Source of the DNA: Gaeumannomyces sp. JS-464
Taxonomy: Eukaryota; Ascomycota; Sordariomycetes; Magnaporthales; Magnaporthaceae
Direction of reading: 5' to 3'
DNA length: 64,000 bases
Assembly: GCA_002197995.1 (NCBI GenBank)
Contig: NGZR01000009.1
Span: forward strand, 372,001 to 436,000
The position numbers and the translations under genes are program-made. Below the pieces are notes generated by a model, which was given only the letters and a program-made list of their open reading frames with translations, did not search any database and was not told the origin of the DNA. Shown here in pieces: positions 1 to 10,875 of the stretch; position 1 is the first letter of the stretch; the number at the start of each line of letters is the position of its first letter.

Positions 1-3000
1 CGTATTTGGTAATGATTTTATTAATATAATCGCGTTAATAAAAGCTTACAATCCTCCGCTAGCGATCCTTTACAACCTGCATGCCGAAAAACGTTTTTAC
101 GTTACTTAAAGCGGTTATTTCGAACCGGTTACTTACCTCGTTAACGATGGCTTTAATTTCCGTAACCGTACGAGCGGCAATTTGGAAATCGTTTACGTAA
201 AGCAATAGCATAGCGCCCGTTTCCTTTTGCGGTAAAGGTAAACGTTTTAATAAATCGGCTTAAAGCTAAATGCTTCGAGCTTCGGAGTAATCGTTTAATA
301 CCATTATAAAAGCGATTTGCGAAAGCCGTAAAGTGCTTTTTTAAGCGGTAATAGTAACCTTTTTGCCTAACCGAAATGCTTTAAAATTGCTGTACGTATA
401 CCATAACGTTGCCAAATACGATAGCGCTAAAATAAGCAGCCACGAAGTTAAATTGGCGGCATTTAAGGTCGTTAACGGCCATAAGCATAAAAAACACCCT
501 CGTAAATGCTGCATAGGCGATTGCCGCGTACGTTGCAGCTTTATCCTCGCCCGAAGTATCGTTGTAATTGCCGCAAACGACCTAACGCGTTTTAATTTTT
601 TTAAAAAGCGCCCGTTAAACGTTGCTTAAGCACGTATACCCATTTGCCCGGCAATGCTTTAGCGCCCGGGGGCAATTTTTCCAGCACTTACGTGCCTTTT
701 TCGAGCAGCGTGTTAATTTGCTTTTATATTGCTGGTTTGTAATATCGCTCGTACTCGGTTTCGTGCTTTACCGCGTCGTAATAATAGGCCGGAATATACG
801 GTATTCCCGGCACCGTAACGACGCCGAAAAGCGCGAGGTCGGGGATTTTAAAGCCGCCGATTTTTTAAAGCAAAACGATATCGTTATCCGGGTACGTAAT
901 GTTAACGAATGCAAAACCCGTTTTTCGGGCAGTTTTTTCGGCAGCTTTAATATCCGTATTAAAGCTGTAAAAGCTTTCGTCGTTTCCGGCGCTTTTAGGG
1001 TTACCTAAATCCTTTTCCGCCACCTTTTTAATATTTTTAAGCTCGAAGCGAGCCGTTATAAATGCCTCCGCGGGCTTCCTCTTTTTGCAGGTTTTTGGTA
1101 TTAGGACTTTATAATGCTTAAAAGCCGTTAGGCGTTCTTTTAATCGCCGGTTACTCGGCGGGGGCGGCGGCCGCTTTTTGCAAGTTTTTTTTTTGGGCGT
1201 TACGGGCACCGTAACCGCCTCGTTACCAAGCTCGGAAGTTCCCTCGGGTGTTAGCATGCCCGGGCCGGCGGGCTTTTTGGGCTTTTTAAGCTTTGCAGCG
1301 GCAGGCTTCTCGTTTTCCGCTTCGGTTTCCCCGGTTTTTTCCGCAAGCGATAAATCGTTATTACCTCCGGGGCTGGCAGTATCGCCAGTTGCACCGGTGT
1401 TACCATCGTTGCTATCGGTGGAATTAATAGTTAAGCTAATATTATAAACCCAAATGCTTATTGTAAAGTAAAGGTTTTTAATAACGGCTTCGTTAACCGT
1501 ATTAGTAGTAATCGCCTTTTTAACAAAGTTATAAAGCGATTTTCGGCGTTTACTAACGCCCTCGTTAATCCGTGCGTTACGGCAACGGAAAACCTTGTTA
1601 ATACCATCCGGTTTAATTAATAGGATCTCGTTATAAAGGCCTTCCCAGCTTATAAGCCGGCCTTTCGTTACTTTAAAGGCCATTTTGTTAGCTTTGGCTT
1701 GTTTGCCGTTTTTAATTAGCACTTAGGCGACCGCGCTTTAAATGCGGAAAGTACGGATTAGTGGTTGGTAATACTCCTTGTTAAAGCCGATTGCTTTTAC
1801 CCACGCCTCGTGCGGGCTTTCCTTACCGCTAAAAGCTGTATTTGGGGTGTAATTTAGCACCCTTTTCGCTGCTTGCAGGGCATATACCTAGTACTTTTTA
1901 TGCAAGCCGTTAACGTTAATCCCGGTGCGAGCCGCGTTAAGTATAACGGTTAGCACGCTTAACGATGCTGTTTATTTCCGGGCATCGCGCCGGGCTAATT
2001 TCGCAAACTTTGCCTCGAGCAGTGCAATAAGCCTTTAGCTTTTCCGGGTTAAACTCCGTGCTACCGTCCGTGTGGATTGCTTATATTTTAATGCTTAACT
2101 GGAGTTTAATATAGCTAATCCAATTACAAACCTTCGTAAAAATCTCCGTGCTAGCTTTGCTAATTGCAAAAATCACCCAGCCAAAAGTAATTACCTTATT
2201 AGTAATATAAACGGCGTAATTATATCCGCCGTATAAAGTAAGCGAAATGGTTAATGTATTTATGTAAATACGGCTTAAAAAGCGGGTAATGCGGTGGAAG
2301 TAACGATTACCGATAATTTGGGTTGCTTTGCTTTTTAAACAACCGTTACAGGTATGCTTTAATACCTCGAAATAGCTAACTTTAATGCTTGCAACGCGGC
2401 AAGCCGTTATTACCGCCTCCTTATTAGCATGCATTAGGCGCCGATGCATTTACGTAAAGCACCGGGCGTTTTGTCGTAGTTAGTGCGTTAACCTCCGTCG
2501 GTCGGTTTTTTTCGTTAAGTGCGTTGCTTAAAGCTATAAAGCCCGGGGGCGCGCTTACGGGCACGTTAACGTTAGCAATTAGTACGTTATTATTAATTTA
2601 GTAGCTGCCTAACCATTTATCGTCGGGCGTTACGAAATGATCGGTTTAATCGTTTTTTAAGCCTGCCTTACGCATTTTGCTAAGGCTAAAAAGGTTAAAA
2701 AAGGATTTAAGCGTAAAAATTGCTTATAAAGTAACTGTAGTAACGCCCGCCTTGTTACGCTAATGCATTTCGACAGTGCCTTTTTTAACGGAAACTGGGC
2801 GCCGCCGTTAGCCGTGGTAGCGTTATAAGGGACCTCGCGCTTTTTTAACGAGGTGAAACCACTTGCGATCGTTAAAGTGGTGTTTAAACGAGCCGGAATC
2901 GATTATTACGGCGTTACGGGCACTGTTAACATTGCTTAAAGCGGTATTAGCCATATTATATTAACTGGCACTGCTTTGATTAACCGGCACACCACCAGTA

Positions 3001-3760
3001 TGGTCGGCAGCCCTCGGGTTGGTTATAGCCTCGTTAGCTGCCTTATTGCCTCGCTGGAAGCGCCGCTTCGAATACTTGGCCTTTTAAGCCTTCTCGAGCT
3101 TAAGGTGCAAAAGCCAGCAGTTATCGTTACCGCTTTATAATGCTTACCGCACTTATCGTGGTAAGGAGCACGCGAAACGATAGTGCAACCCTTTTTATTA
3201 CAAGGCTTGCTCCTAAAATCCCTCCGGCTTTTTGTTGGTATTAGTTATAGCCTTCGACTTTAAAGCCTTTATAACCGCCGTGTTTTCGAGCACTTTCGAA
3301 ATAAAATTAGCGGGAGTGCGGCGCTCGCTTTTACAACTCCCTAAAGTTATAGCCACCGCAAAAGGGTAAGTAGCGCTAAGCCCGTTAACGAGGCTCCTTA
3401 TAAGCATCCGATCCGGAATGTTAATGTTAACCTAATTTAAAGCTTGCTTTATTTGTAACCAGCGGTTCGTATACTTTTTAACGTTACCGTTAAACTTTTC
3501 CACCGAAATTGTATAATGTTCGTTAATTAAGGCGTCGAAACGGCCGTTAGCGGTAATTTTAATAGTGCTAACTACCTTGTTTTAAAAAGCCTTTAGGTCC
3601 TAATCCTCGTCGTTTTTGGGCGGTCCCAGCCGGCTTTTTCCAAATCTGTAATTACCTTTTCGATATTATTGCGGATGCAATACCATGTTAATGTCCTTTT
3701 AAAAGCCTATAACTGTATAGCTTCGTAGTTTTCCGCTCCAACCGGCTTAGCCGGAAGGTT
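1..3760 (-). mobile_element. Degenerate Ty1/Copia retrotransposon, truncated by window edge
   Basis: Read on the minus strand, pieces of a Copia polyprotein follow in the right order. A Gag-like stretch lies at 3213-3407. A Cys/His-rich segment that may be the remains of a zinc knuckle lies near 3110-3210. The GAG-pre-integrase/integrase entry is at 2081-2449, with HRRLMH and a downstream CNGC. A long basic linker covers 865-1722, and the reverse transcriptase active site is near 185-217. That site reads LLLYVND instead of the family LLLYVDD, a G-to-A change expected from RIP. Many in-frame stops are TAA or TAG. The 3' end of the element lies outside the window to the left. I see no LTR for it inside the window. 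The order and the motifs make the Copia call firm; exact ends are not determinable. Confidence 0.8.
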
Positions 3761-4139
3761 AGCAAATATAAAGGAAATGTTACGGGAAGCGGTTAAATGC
3801 ACCCGGATGGTACGCTTTTATATTTCCAAATTAAAAGGCCTTAACAGGTCCGGGACCTTCACTGCGACTTCGCGGTATTCCGCCATTTTAGCGACTTTAT
3901 TGGCACTTTTAACGCGTACAAAAGCGTTGGATTGCAAGGGAAATGGTGCTTTTAAACGCTAAAAGGGTTATCGTTATTGCTTTGTTATAGTTGCTAATCG
4001 GCGCCGAACGCGGCTTTATTAATTGTCGTTTAACGGTTTTTTAACTGCTGCGCCTCGCCCGTAATCCACGGCGGGAAAACGCAAATAACGGGAAACAACT
4101 CGTGCACTGTTAATCTTTCCTAATTAAGCAAAAATATCG

Positions 4140-5975
4140 TTAACGGTAGCGCGAAGGCTTATAACCTAATAAAAGTGCGCGATAACAGGCACCCGAAGTG
4201 ATTGGTAATTGTTTTTTAGCTACTTTACTAAATCGCGGGCTAAAACGCGCGCAAGTTAAAATACCAAGGCTAATGCATAAGCTTAAAGCTGTGGGGCACC
4301 AGTTGCCACCACGTAACTCTAGGCCACTTTTAACACAAAAGCTAAATGGACTTAAGTTAAACTACCAAATTCACGATAAAAAACTTTTAGCGATAATTTA
4401 AACATTCGAAAAGTGGCGGCCACACCTTTGTAAAGCAAAGCATTAGGTTATAGTATATATAAACCACAAAAACCTAACGCACTTTACTATAAGCAAAAAC
4501 TTAAACAAACGGCAAGTTCGTTAAAGCGAGTTTTTACAAAACTACGACGTCCGGATCGAGTACCGGAAAGGGTCGGAAAACGGCCGGGCGGACGTTTTAA
4601 GCCGACGACCGGACCATTAGGTTGCAATACTTAAAAAAATACGAGTAATCCTAGCAAAAAAACCAAACGGATCTTTAATCCCGGCATAAAGGATTTTCGC
4701 TAAAACGGTCCGATAAGGAAAAGTTTGAACTTTAAAAAAAATCTAACAAATTTATAACCAATTGGCATATAGCTATTAAGGCGTAATTAAAACGTGAAAA
4801 CGGTTATAATAACATTACGAGTTCGCAAAAACTCGAGCCGAAGTACAAAACGCGATAAAAGGATTGCGAAAGCTGCGTTAAAAACAAAGCTAGCAGGCAT
4901 AAGCTTTATAGGCTTTTGCAACCTTTGCTAACGCTAAGCGAGGTATAGCAAAAAATTACTATAAATTTCGTTATTAAACTTCCTTAATTTAAAAAACCGA
5001 TAACCGGAATAAAGTACGACAATATATTGGTAATAGTGGATAAGCTTACCAAATACGCCTTGTTTTTACCATATAAAAAAAGCAGCGACGTTACGAAGCT
5101 AGCGTACGTTTTTATTAAGCACGTAATAGCGGAACACGGCACGCCAAACCGCTTAATTACGGATAAAAACAAGCTATTTACAAGCAAGTTTTAAAAAAGG
5201 CTTACGAGCAGGCTAAAAGCAAAACACTCCTTATTTATAGCCTACCACTTTTAAACAAATGGATAAACGGAGCGGACGAACTAAACTATAAAGCAATATT
5301 TACGTTATTACGTTAATTACAAAACAAAACGATTAGGTATAACTACTTCCTATAGCTTAATTCGCTTATAACAGCTTAATTTATAAAAGCACAAAAACCA
5401 TACCGTTTTATGCGAACTATAGGTTTACGCTTACAGCGTATAAAGAACCCAAGGCAAAAAAACATGCCTTAGCAGCGGAAATACAAATAACGAAGCTTAC
5501 TAAACTGCATAAACACTTTTAAGCAAAGCTAGAAAAGCTACGGCACCGCATAGCTACTTAAGCAAACAAAAAAAAGATTAAAAAACCGACTTTTAAAAAA
5601 GGGGATAGCGTTTATCTTTTTCGACGGAATATTAAAACGAAACGACCGAGCGATAAATTAAACTATAAAAAACTAAAACCGTTTAAGGTATTAAAAAAGG
5701 TTTCGAACGTAAATTACAAACTTTAACTACCACTAACCATAAAATCCCACCCGGTTTTTTATATTTCCCTATTTAAACCAGCGCTATTAGGCTTTAAAAA
5801 TAACGAGTTAGTAAAAATCGACCCAAAATAAAAGTACGAAATCGAAGAAATCCTGGATTATAAGCTAAAATATAAACCTAAAAAGTATTTGGTTAAGTGG
5901 AAAAGGTATAGCCACGAAAAAAATACGTGGGAAAAAGGAACCAACTTTAAAAACTGCCAAAAGGCTTTATAAAAG
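4140..5975 (+). mobile_element. Degenerate Ty3/Gypsy chromovirus remnant (RNase H, integrase, chromodomain)
   Basis: Fragments on the plus strand match the 3' half of a Gypsy Pol. An RNase H entry ends in HDKKLLAII (to 4398), followed after a stop by remnants of the DHKNL and YRKGSENGRAD segments (to ~4620). The integrase core lies around 5000-5200, with IVDKLTKYA and HGTPNRLITDKNKLF readable. A C-terminal chromodomain at about 5830-5972 reads YLVKWKRYSHEKNTWE. The chromodomain is the least damaged part. No reverse transcriptase domain is recognisable upstream before the Copia remnant begins, so the copy looks 5'-truncated or interrupted. Stops are mostly TAA/TAG, and lost CAA, CAG and TGG codons fit RIP. 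No functional product is expected. Confidence 0.8.
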
Positions 5976-6097
5976 TATTAGCAAAAACTTTTAAACGAAG
6001 GTTAGCAAAGGTAAAAAAGCGGGCCGCTTACCGCAGCCGTTTATACATACGCCGGCCGTGCCCCGTGCGTATAAACGGTCGTGGCAAAAAAAACTTT

Positions 6098-6168
6098 AAC
6101 CTAGCCAAAAATCGAACTTAAAACTTCCGGCTAAAAGGTAGGAAATGTTACTACTATACCACTAGGTT
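6098..6168 (-). tRNA. tRNA-like sequence, mutated (pseudo-tRNA)
   Basis: The minus strand folds as a 71-nt tRNA-like unit. It has a perfect 7-bp acceptor stem (AACCTAG with CTAGGTT), a TG at positions 8-9, a short D arm, a 5-bp TTTCC/GGAAG stem, and a T arm with loop TTCGATT whose stem pairs are nearly all A-T or G-T. The T-stem pattern suits a former G-C stem changed by C-to-T and G-to-A mutation. The loop in the anticodon position is 12 nt long instead of 7, so the anticodon cannot be assigned. It could be a RIP-damaged tRNA gene or a tRNA-derived SINE head. It is probably not functional. Confidence 0.5.
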
Positions 6169-6301
6169 AAAAAAAAGGTGTATTTATTAAAACCAAATAG
6201 GGTAAAAAAGTTTGCACCGAACGGTTAGCAAAAAAAAAAAAAAAGAAAAAGTGGAAATTCGACGAGCTCCGAAGCAAGCCCGAAAACTCGTCGACCTTTA
6301 C

Positions 6302-6371
6302 GGTCGTGCCGGGATTCGAACCCGAAACCTCGGCAAAAAAACCAAAGCCACGCCCAATGCGCCACAAAACC
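6302..6371 (-). tRNA. tRNA-like sequence with intact A and B boxes
   Basis: The minus strand gives a 70-nt tRNA-like unit. Its internal promoter boxes match the consensus: A box TGGCGCATTGG and B box GGTTCGAATCC. The acceptor stem pairs in 6 of 7 positions (GGTTTTG with CACGACC), the D stem GCGC/GCGT pairs fully, and the T stem pairs in 5 of 5. The D loop is short, and the anticodon loop is T-rich and about 8 nt, so identity is uncertain (UUU is possible). It lies 133 bp from a second tRNA-like unit in the same orientation. It is either a surviving or decayed tRNA gene or a Pol III-transcribed SINE head. Confidence 0.5.
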
Positions 6372-6404
6372 TAAGGAAATTGTTAAAAGGAGTTACAACT
6401 TACC

Positions 6405-6927
6405 CTAGTTAAAAAGGGCAAATAGGTTTAGGTTAAGATTAACCCCGGGCACTTGCCAGCCGGAAAGAACGGAAGGAGCCACAAAAGGCTCGGAAAGCGA
6501 GGCAGTTTAACGGGCCGCCTGGTCGGCCTCCTCCCGCTCGACACGCTTTAATTCCTTTACCGAGTTAATGCCGCGACGCACCGCGCGTATCATTTTTTCC
6601 AGCCACATTCGTTTTTGTTTCCGAAAACGGAAGACTTTCTCCTTCGCCTTTTCCAGTTTAGCTTTAAATTTAAAATGTTAAACGATAATATTCCGAAGCT
6701 TAAAAGGAAAAGGCTTTAAAATGTCGCACCCCGAACGGTTAATCCGAAAACACTTCACGCACCGAAACGAGTTTTAAAAAAAGGCTTTACACCTTTTACG
6801 CTTTAAAACCTCGTAACAGTACGAACAGGAAGGCATTTCGTAGCAATTAAGGAAAACAATCGCTAAAAGCTTTTTACGATTAACGGTTTTCTTCGTAAAA
6901 GGACGTTTTCGCACCCGACCGAATATC
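6405..6927 (-). pseudogene. Antisense LTR-borne ORF: Cys-rich finger plus coiled coil, broken
   Basis: On the minus strand a frame runs from 6927 to the TAG at 6405-6407 with three in-frame TAA stops. It starts with a basic stretch (RKRPFTKKTVNRKK), passes a candidate ATG at 6836, then a Cys-rich segment (CSYC at the start, later CVKC and a further Cys), then a charged helical segment (AKLEKAKEKVFRFRKQKR, then MIRAVRRGINSVKELKRVE). The stops are consistent with CAA/CAG codons changed to TAA. A plausible 49-nt intron (6928-6976, GTAAGT...TTTTAACAG) lies just upstream, so a short 5' exon may exist. From memory, similar Cys-rich/coiled-coil ORFs of unknown role occur in fungal repeats. The function is unknown. 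Confidence 0.55.
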
Positions 6928-7135
6928 CTGTTAAAATAAAAGGGGATGGGAAATGGTAAAAAAAGAAAATACTTACCATTAATAAAAGGCGGGGCGATAA
7001 AACGTGGCTAAAAGGACTTAGTTTAAAAGGGGAAACCTAATGTTACGACTAGCATGCAGGCCTTTAGGACAGCAAGGTAAAAGGGGGCTTTAAAGTGGTG
7101 CTTCGCCCCGCCCCGGTTACGTGGAGTTACGTAAA

Positions 7136-7249
7136 CCAAAAGGGATTTGTGGATTTGTAGCAAAGCAATAAATCCAAAAGGGATTTGTAGATTTGTAATA
7201 AAGCAATAAATCCAAAAGGGATTTATAGATTTATAGCAAAGCCACAAAT
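7136..7249. repeat. 38-bp tandem repeat, three units, in U3 of LTR copy 1
   Basis: The phrase CCAAAAGGGATTT starts at 7136, 7174 and 7212, an exact 38-bp period. The matching part of LTR copy 2 (about 8227-8304) has only two recognisable units, which explains a length difference of roughly one unit between the two copies. Such direct repeats upstream of a TATA box are typical positions for enhancer-like U3 repeats; that role is inferred. Confidence 0.8.
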
Positions 7250-7486
7250 TTGACCCAACATATGGCAAAAGGCAGCGTGTATATAAAGGATGGATTTCCT
7301 ACTGTTTTAGGTAGCTTTAATTAAAGCTGCGGTATTAGTTAACCTAAGTTAGCTCTTAAGCATCCCTTAAGGCAAGCAATAAATTGTCCTTTTAAGTTAC
7401 GTGTTCCCCCTGTTAACTAAACCGGCGATACTGTCCTTTCCACCCCCGAGGTGCTTTACTTTAAAAGCAAACCCCTAATTGTAACA

Positions 7487-8545
7487 CAATTTACCCTAGT
7501 TAAAAAAGGCAAATAAGTTTAAATTAGGATTAACCTTAGGCATTTACCAATCGAAAGGAAAGGAAAAAGCTACGAAGGGCTCGAAATGCGAGGTAACTTG
7601 GCGGGCCGCCTAGTCGGCCTTTTCCCGCTCGATACGCTTTAACTTTTCCACCGAATTAATACCGCGACGTACCGCGCGTATTATCTTTTCCAGCTACATT
7701 CGTTTTTGCTTTCGAAAGCGGAAAACTTTCTTTTCCGCTTTTTTCAGCTTAGCTTTAAATTTAAAATGCTAAACGACGATATTTCGAAGCTTAAAAAGAA
7801 AAGGCTTTAAAATGTCGCACCCCGAGCGATTAATTCGAAAATATTTCACGCACCGAAACGAGTCCTAAAAAAAGGCTTTACACTTTTTACGTTTTAAAAC
7901 TTTATAATAGTACGAATAAAAAGGCATTTCGTAGCAATTAAAAAGAACAATCGCTAAAAGCTTTTTACAATTAACGGTTTTTTTCGCAAAAAGACATTTT
8001 CGCATTTAACCGAACATTTTATTAAAATAAAAAGGGATGGGAAATGGTAAAGAAAGAAAGTACTTACTATTAATAAAAAGCGGGGCGATAAAACGTGGCT
8101 AAAAGGATTTAGCCTAAAAAGGGAAACCTAATGTTACGACCAGCATGCAAGCTTTTAGGATAGCAAGATAAAAAGGGGCTTCGAAGTGGTACTTTTACCC
8201 CGCTTTAATTACGTAAAGTTACGTAAACAAAAAAGGATTTGTGGATTTGTAACAAAGTAATAAATTTAAAAGGGATTTATAAATTTGTGGCAAAGTTATA
8301 AATTTAACCCGTTACAAGGCAAAAAGCAGCGTGTATATAAAGGATGGATTTCTTACTGTTTTAAGTAGTATATTTTAACTAAGGCTTCGGCATTAGTTAA
8401 CTTAAGTTAGCTTTTAAACATCCCTTAGGGCAAGCAATTAAATTATTTTTTTAAGTTACGTATTCCTCTATTTACTAGCACTAGCAATACTGTCCTTTCC
8501 ACCCCCAAAGTGCCTTACTTTAAAAGCAAACCCCCGATTGTAATA
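7487..8545 (+). mobile_element. LTR-like unit, tandem copy 2 (more strongly mutated)
   Basis: This second unit lies head to tail with the first, with the same order of landmarks: TACCCTAGTTAAAAA, antisense ORF, 38-bp repeats (two units), TATA at ~8333, and an end reading GATTGTAATAATACG in place of ATTGTAACA. It differs from copy 1 mainly by C-to-T and G-to-A changes and has more TA dinucleotides, as expected for a more RIP-mutated copy. Confidence 0.6.
7496..7927 (-). pseudogene. Second copy of the antisense Cys-rich/coiled-coil ORF, broken
   Basis: The segment from the candidate ATG (7925-7927) to the terminal TAG (7496-7498) is 432 nt, exactly the same length as in copy 1 (6836 to 6405). 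No net indel has accumulated; the differences are substitutions. A stop of copy 1 near its 3' end (6507-6509) is a CAA sense codon here, which supports a longer ancestral frame of about 143 codons. The upstream GTAAGT donor persists near 8062, but the acceptor TTTTAACAG of copy 1 has become TTTTAATAAAA, so splicing would be lost. Confidence 0.5.
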
Positions 8546-10250
8546 ATACGGTTAAAATGCGCGGAATAAATAGCGATATAATATAACGCGAATTAAAACA
8601 GGTTAAAACAATTGTAATAAATTATTAGCGGTTATTATTAGCGGTAAAATAAAGGTTAATATTAAAATATTTTAAAACTTTAAACCGCTTTTTAAAATAG
8701 CTTTAATTAAAAATGAAAATAAATGTAAAAAGTAAGGCGAATACCTTTTTTAACCAATTAAATTAATAAAATCGGGTTAAAAAGTAAATTTCCGTATATT
8801 TAACCTACTTTTTACAAACAAGCAGTAAAAAAAAAAAAAAAAATTTCGTAATAGCTTTAATATTAAAAACCTACGAAATAACGCCTTTTTTCCACGTACG
8901 AAAATAACGATATTAAACCCTTCGGGCGTCGGTTATATACGCTTTTTAACCTCGCTTATTTAACGTTACCCAAAGTTTTGCCTTTTTTAATGTTTTTAAT
9001 AAGCGAGCGATACGGATAAACTTCGAAGTTTTAAACCGGTCCTAATAAGCTTAAAAAAAAATTTAATTGCTTTTAGCATTAGGTTTAACTTTTAAACCAA
9101 CCTCGCTAATACTAATATAGCATTAAATATCCGGTTCGCCGTAATTGTTAAAAACGCCGGTAATAATAATCCCGTTACCTTATTCGCCGGCGAAAATAGC
9201 CTATTTGCCGGCGATTTAAAAACCCGGCGCTTTTTCCCGCGTAACACGTTAACGCTTTCGTTTTCCCTCGCGGCCGCTACCAAATCCGGATTTGTTACCT
9301 TCCAATATAGTTAATCGGTAAAAAGTCGCTCGCTAATAAAAAGCGGCGGTATTAAAATACCAAGCGGTATTCGTTATACGGGCGTAAAAGTAACCAGCTG
9401 CTAAAAAGTATTTTCCGAAAACCTAACGCTCGTTTCCCTTTTTCCTTCGCTTTTTCCATTTAAATTAATATGCTTATTAAAAAATCCAAGCTATTAATAA
9501 GCGTGGGTTTTTTAGCAAAATTATTTTTTTTTAATAAAAGGCCGGCTAATTATGGTTTTTTTTACCGCTTCCCCCGTTTATAACTTTTAATATAAAGCTA
9601 CCTTTTTTAACGCCACGCCGGCGGCGATTTAACCGACTTTCCGTATCCCGTGCACGCTTGCAAAGTTTTGCCACCGGAATCCTTTTTATTAACCTTGCAA
9701 ACGCCCGTTTTCGGATTACAAAAGTTGCTTAATAAACTAACCCAAACTTTCCAAACGATAAACCTTTTCCGTTCGTTATCGTATTTGTTAGCGATCGTTG
9801 CGGCAAATAAAAAGGCGTTAAGGTAAGCCACTTTTCAATTGCTTTAGCAAATGCCCGCTTTTAAACATTTTTAAAGTTAGCTTTTTTCGAGCTTTTAAAT
9901 ATACTTCCGCGGTGGCAGTCGAGAAAAAAGCTTATTAGCCGGGCGGTTTTTTCGCTAAACTATAATATCCGGCGCGGCTCGCCGCCTCGTTTTCGTTTGC
10001 GGGAAGGACCTTCGCTAGGCTGGGTATTAAAAAGCTTTTTAATATTAAAAATTTGCGATTAAAAAGCTATTTAAAAGTCGGGAATAGCTTTAAAAAGCAC
10101 GCGCGGCTTTCGTTGCCTAAGTATTAAAAGGAAATTAAAAAAAACATTTTTTTCGTAATAATTTGTGCTAATTTTGGTATGCAAATGCAGGTTTATCGAT
10201 ATTGTCTTGCCGATAATAATCTTTGTGCCCCTCCCCTCCAAAATAGCGGT
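8546..10250. other. AT-rich RIP-like DNA without recognisable genes
   Basis: Very TA-rich sequence with CG dinucleotides retained. The only open frames (for example 9092-9283 and 9607-9831 on the minus strand) lack ATG starts or recognisable motifs. I recognise no domain, repeat family or RNA here. It probably consists of old repeats decayed beyond recognition. Confidence 0.7.
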
Positions 10251-10658
10251 AAAAACCCCACTTTTAACACAGCCCCTGCTTTTTGGCGAACAGCGCTGAC
10301 TGGGGTAACCCTACCGGTACTTTAGGCCCCCCTGCAGCAGTTCTTGTACCTTCGCAACGACCGTGGCGGCAACGATCGTTACGGCCGATCACGCCCTAAA
10401 AGCGCCAAGCACTCGATCGGCCCTTTGGGGATAGAGTGCGGTAGAGCGACCTGTCGTTTTCCAAAAAAACTTGTCGTTTTTCTGCAACATTTTTTCACAT
10501 ACAAATTAGCGGTGAATCAATGTACCCTTGAATTAGCGCGAGACCTCCCCAATTGCATATTGCACAGGCTTATGCATGCCCAACGCCACCCCAGTGACGC
10601 GTTTTTAATCGGCAACCCCGCTCCCACCGCGAAGGATCTCGCCTCGACTTTGCTGTAT

Positions 10659-10875
10659 TGTTACAACCGGGGTTCTGCTCCTAAGGTAGGGCACCTGAGG
10701 AGAGGACTGAAACAGTGCACTCGTCGACAACTTCAAGGGACTCTGGGTTCTAAGGTGCAGCGCTTTGATTGCTTGCTTTAGGGGATACCTAAAAGCTAAC
10801 TTAGGTTGACTCATGCCGAAGCCTCAGTCAAAGCTTGCTTGGACGGAGAAGATCCCTTCTCCTTATATACAACTG
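10659..10875 (-). mobile_element. Reverse-orientation LTR end, little mutated
   Basis: Read on the minus strand this is the TATA-to-3'-end segment of the LTR family at 6.4-8.5 kb and 53.1-53.9 kb. It has TATATAAGGAG, GAGGCTTCGGCATGAGTCA, ACCTAAGTTAGC, and an end CCGGTTGTAACA (plus strand TGTTACAACCGG from 10,659). Unlike the other copies it keeps many C and G bases at places where they have T and A, so it looks close to the pre-mutation sequence. The remaining U3 part to the right is not alignable by eye, so the outer limit is unknown. It sits just where the AT-rich arm gives way to balanced composition. Confidence 0.6.

Larger units (their letters stand above)
6390..7486 (+). mobile_element. 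LTR-like unit, tandem copy 1
   Basis: This unit of about 1.1 kb is followed directly by a second related unit: the motif TACCCTAGTTAAAAA recurs 1,091 bp downstream. Near its right end it has a TATA box (TATATAAAGG at 7279-7289). About 200 bp further on it ends in ATTGTAACA, the inverted counterpart of a TGTTAC start; the left edge AGTTACAA is probably a mutated TGTTACAA. The segment from TATA to the end recurs at 8331-8545, 53,691-53,892 and, reversed, at 10,659-10,875. This fits an LTR with U3, TATA, R and U5. It carries an antisense ORF in the U3 part. Confidence 0.6.

Noticed and set aside
6212..6412. 66-codon frame near 6.3 kb
   Set aside because: It overlaps the tRNA-like unit on the other strand and has no coding features.
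9607..9831. 74-codon minus-strand frame with four Cys, resembling a small secreted protein
   Set aside because: The first codon is GTG, not ATG, no signal peptide cleavage site is convincing, and the surroundings are RIP-degraded.
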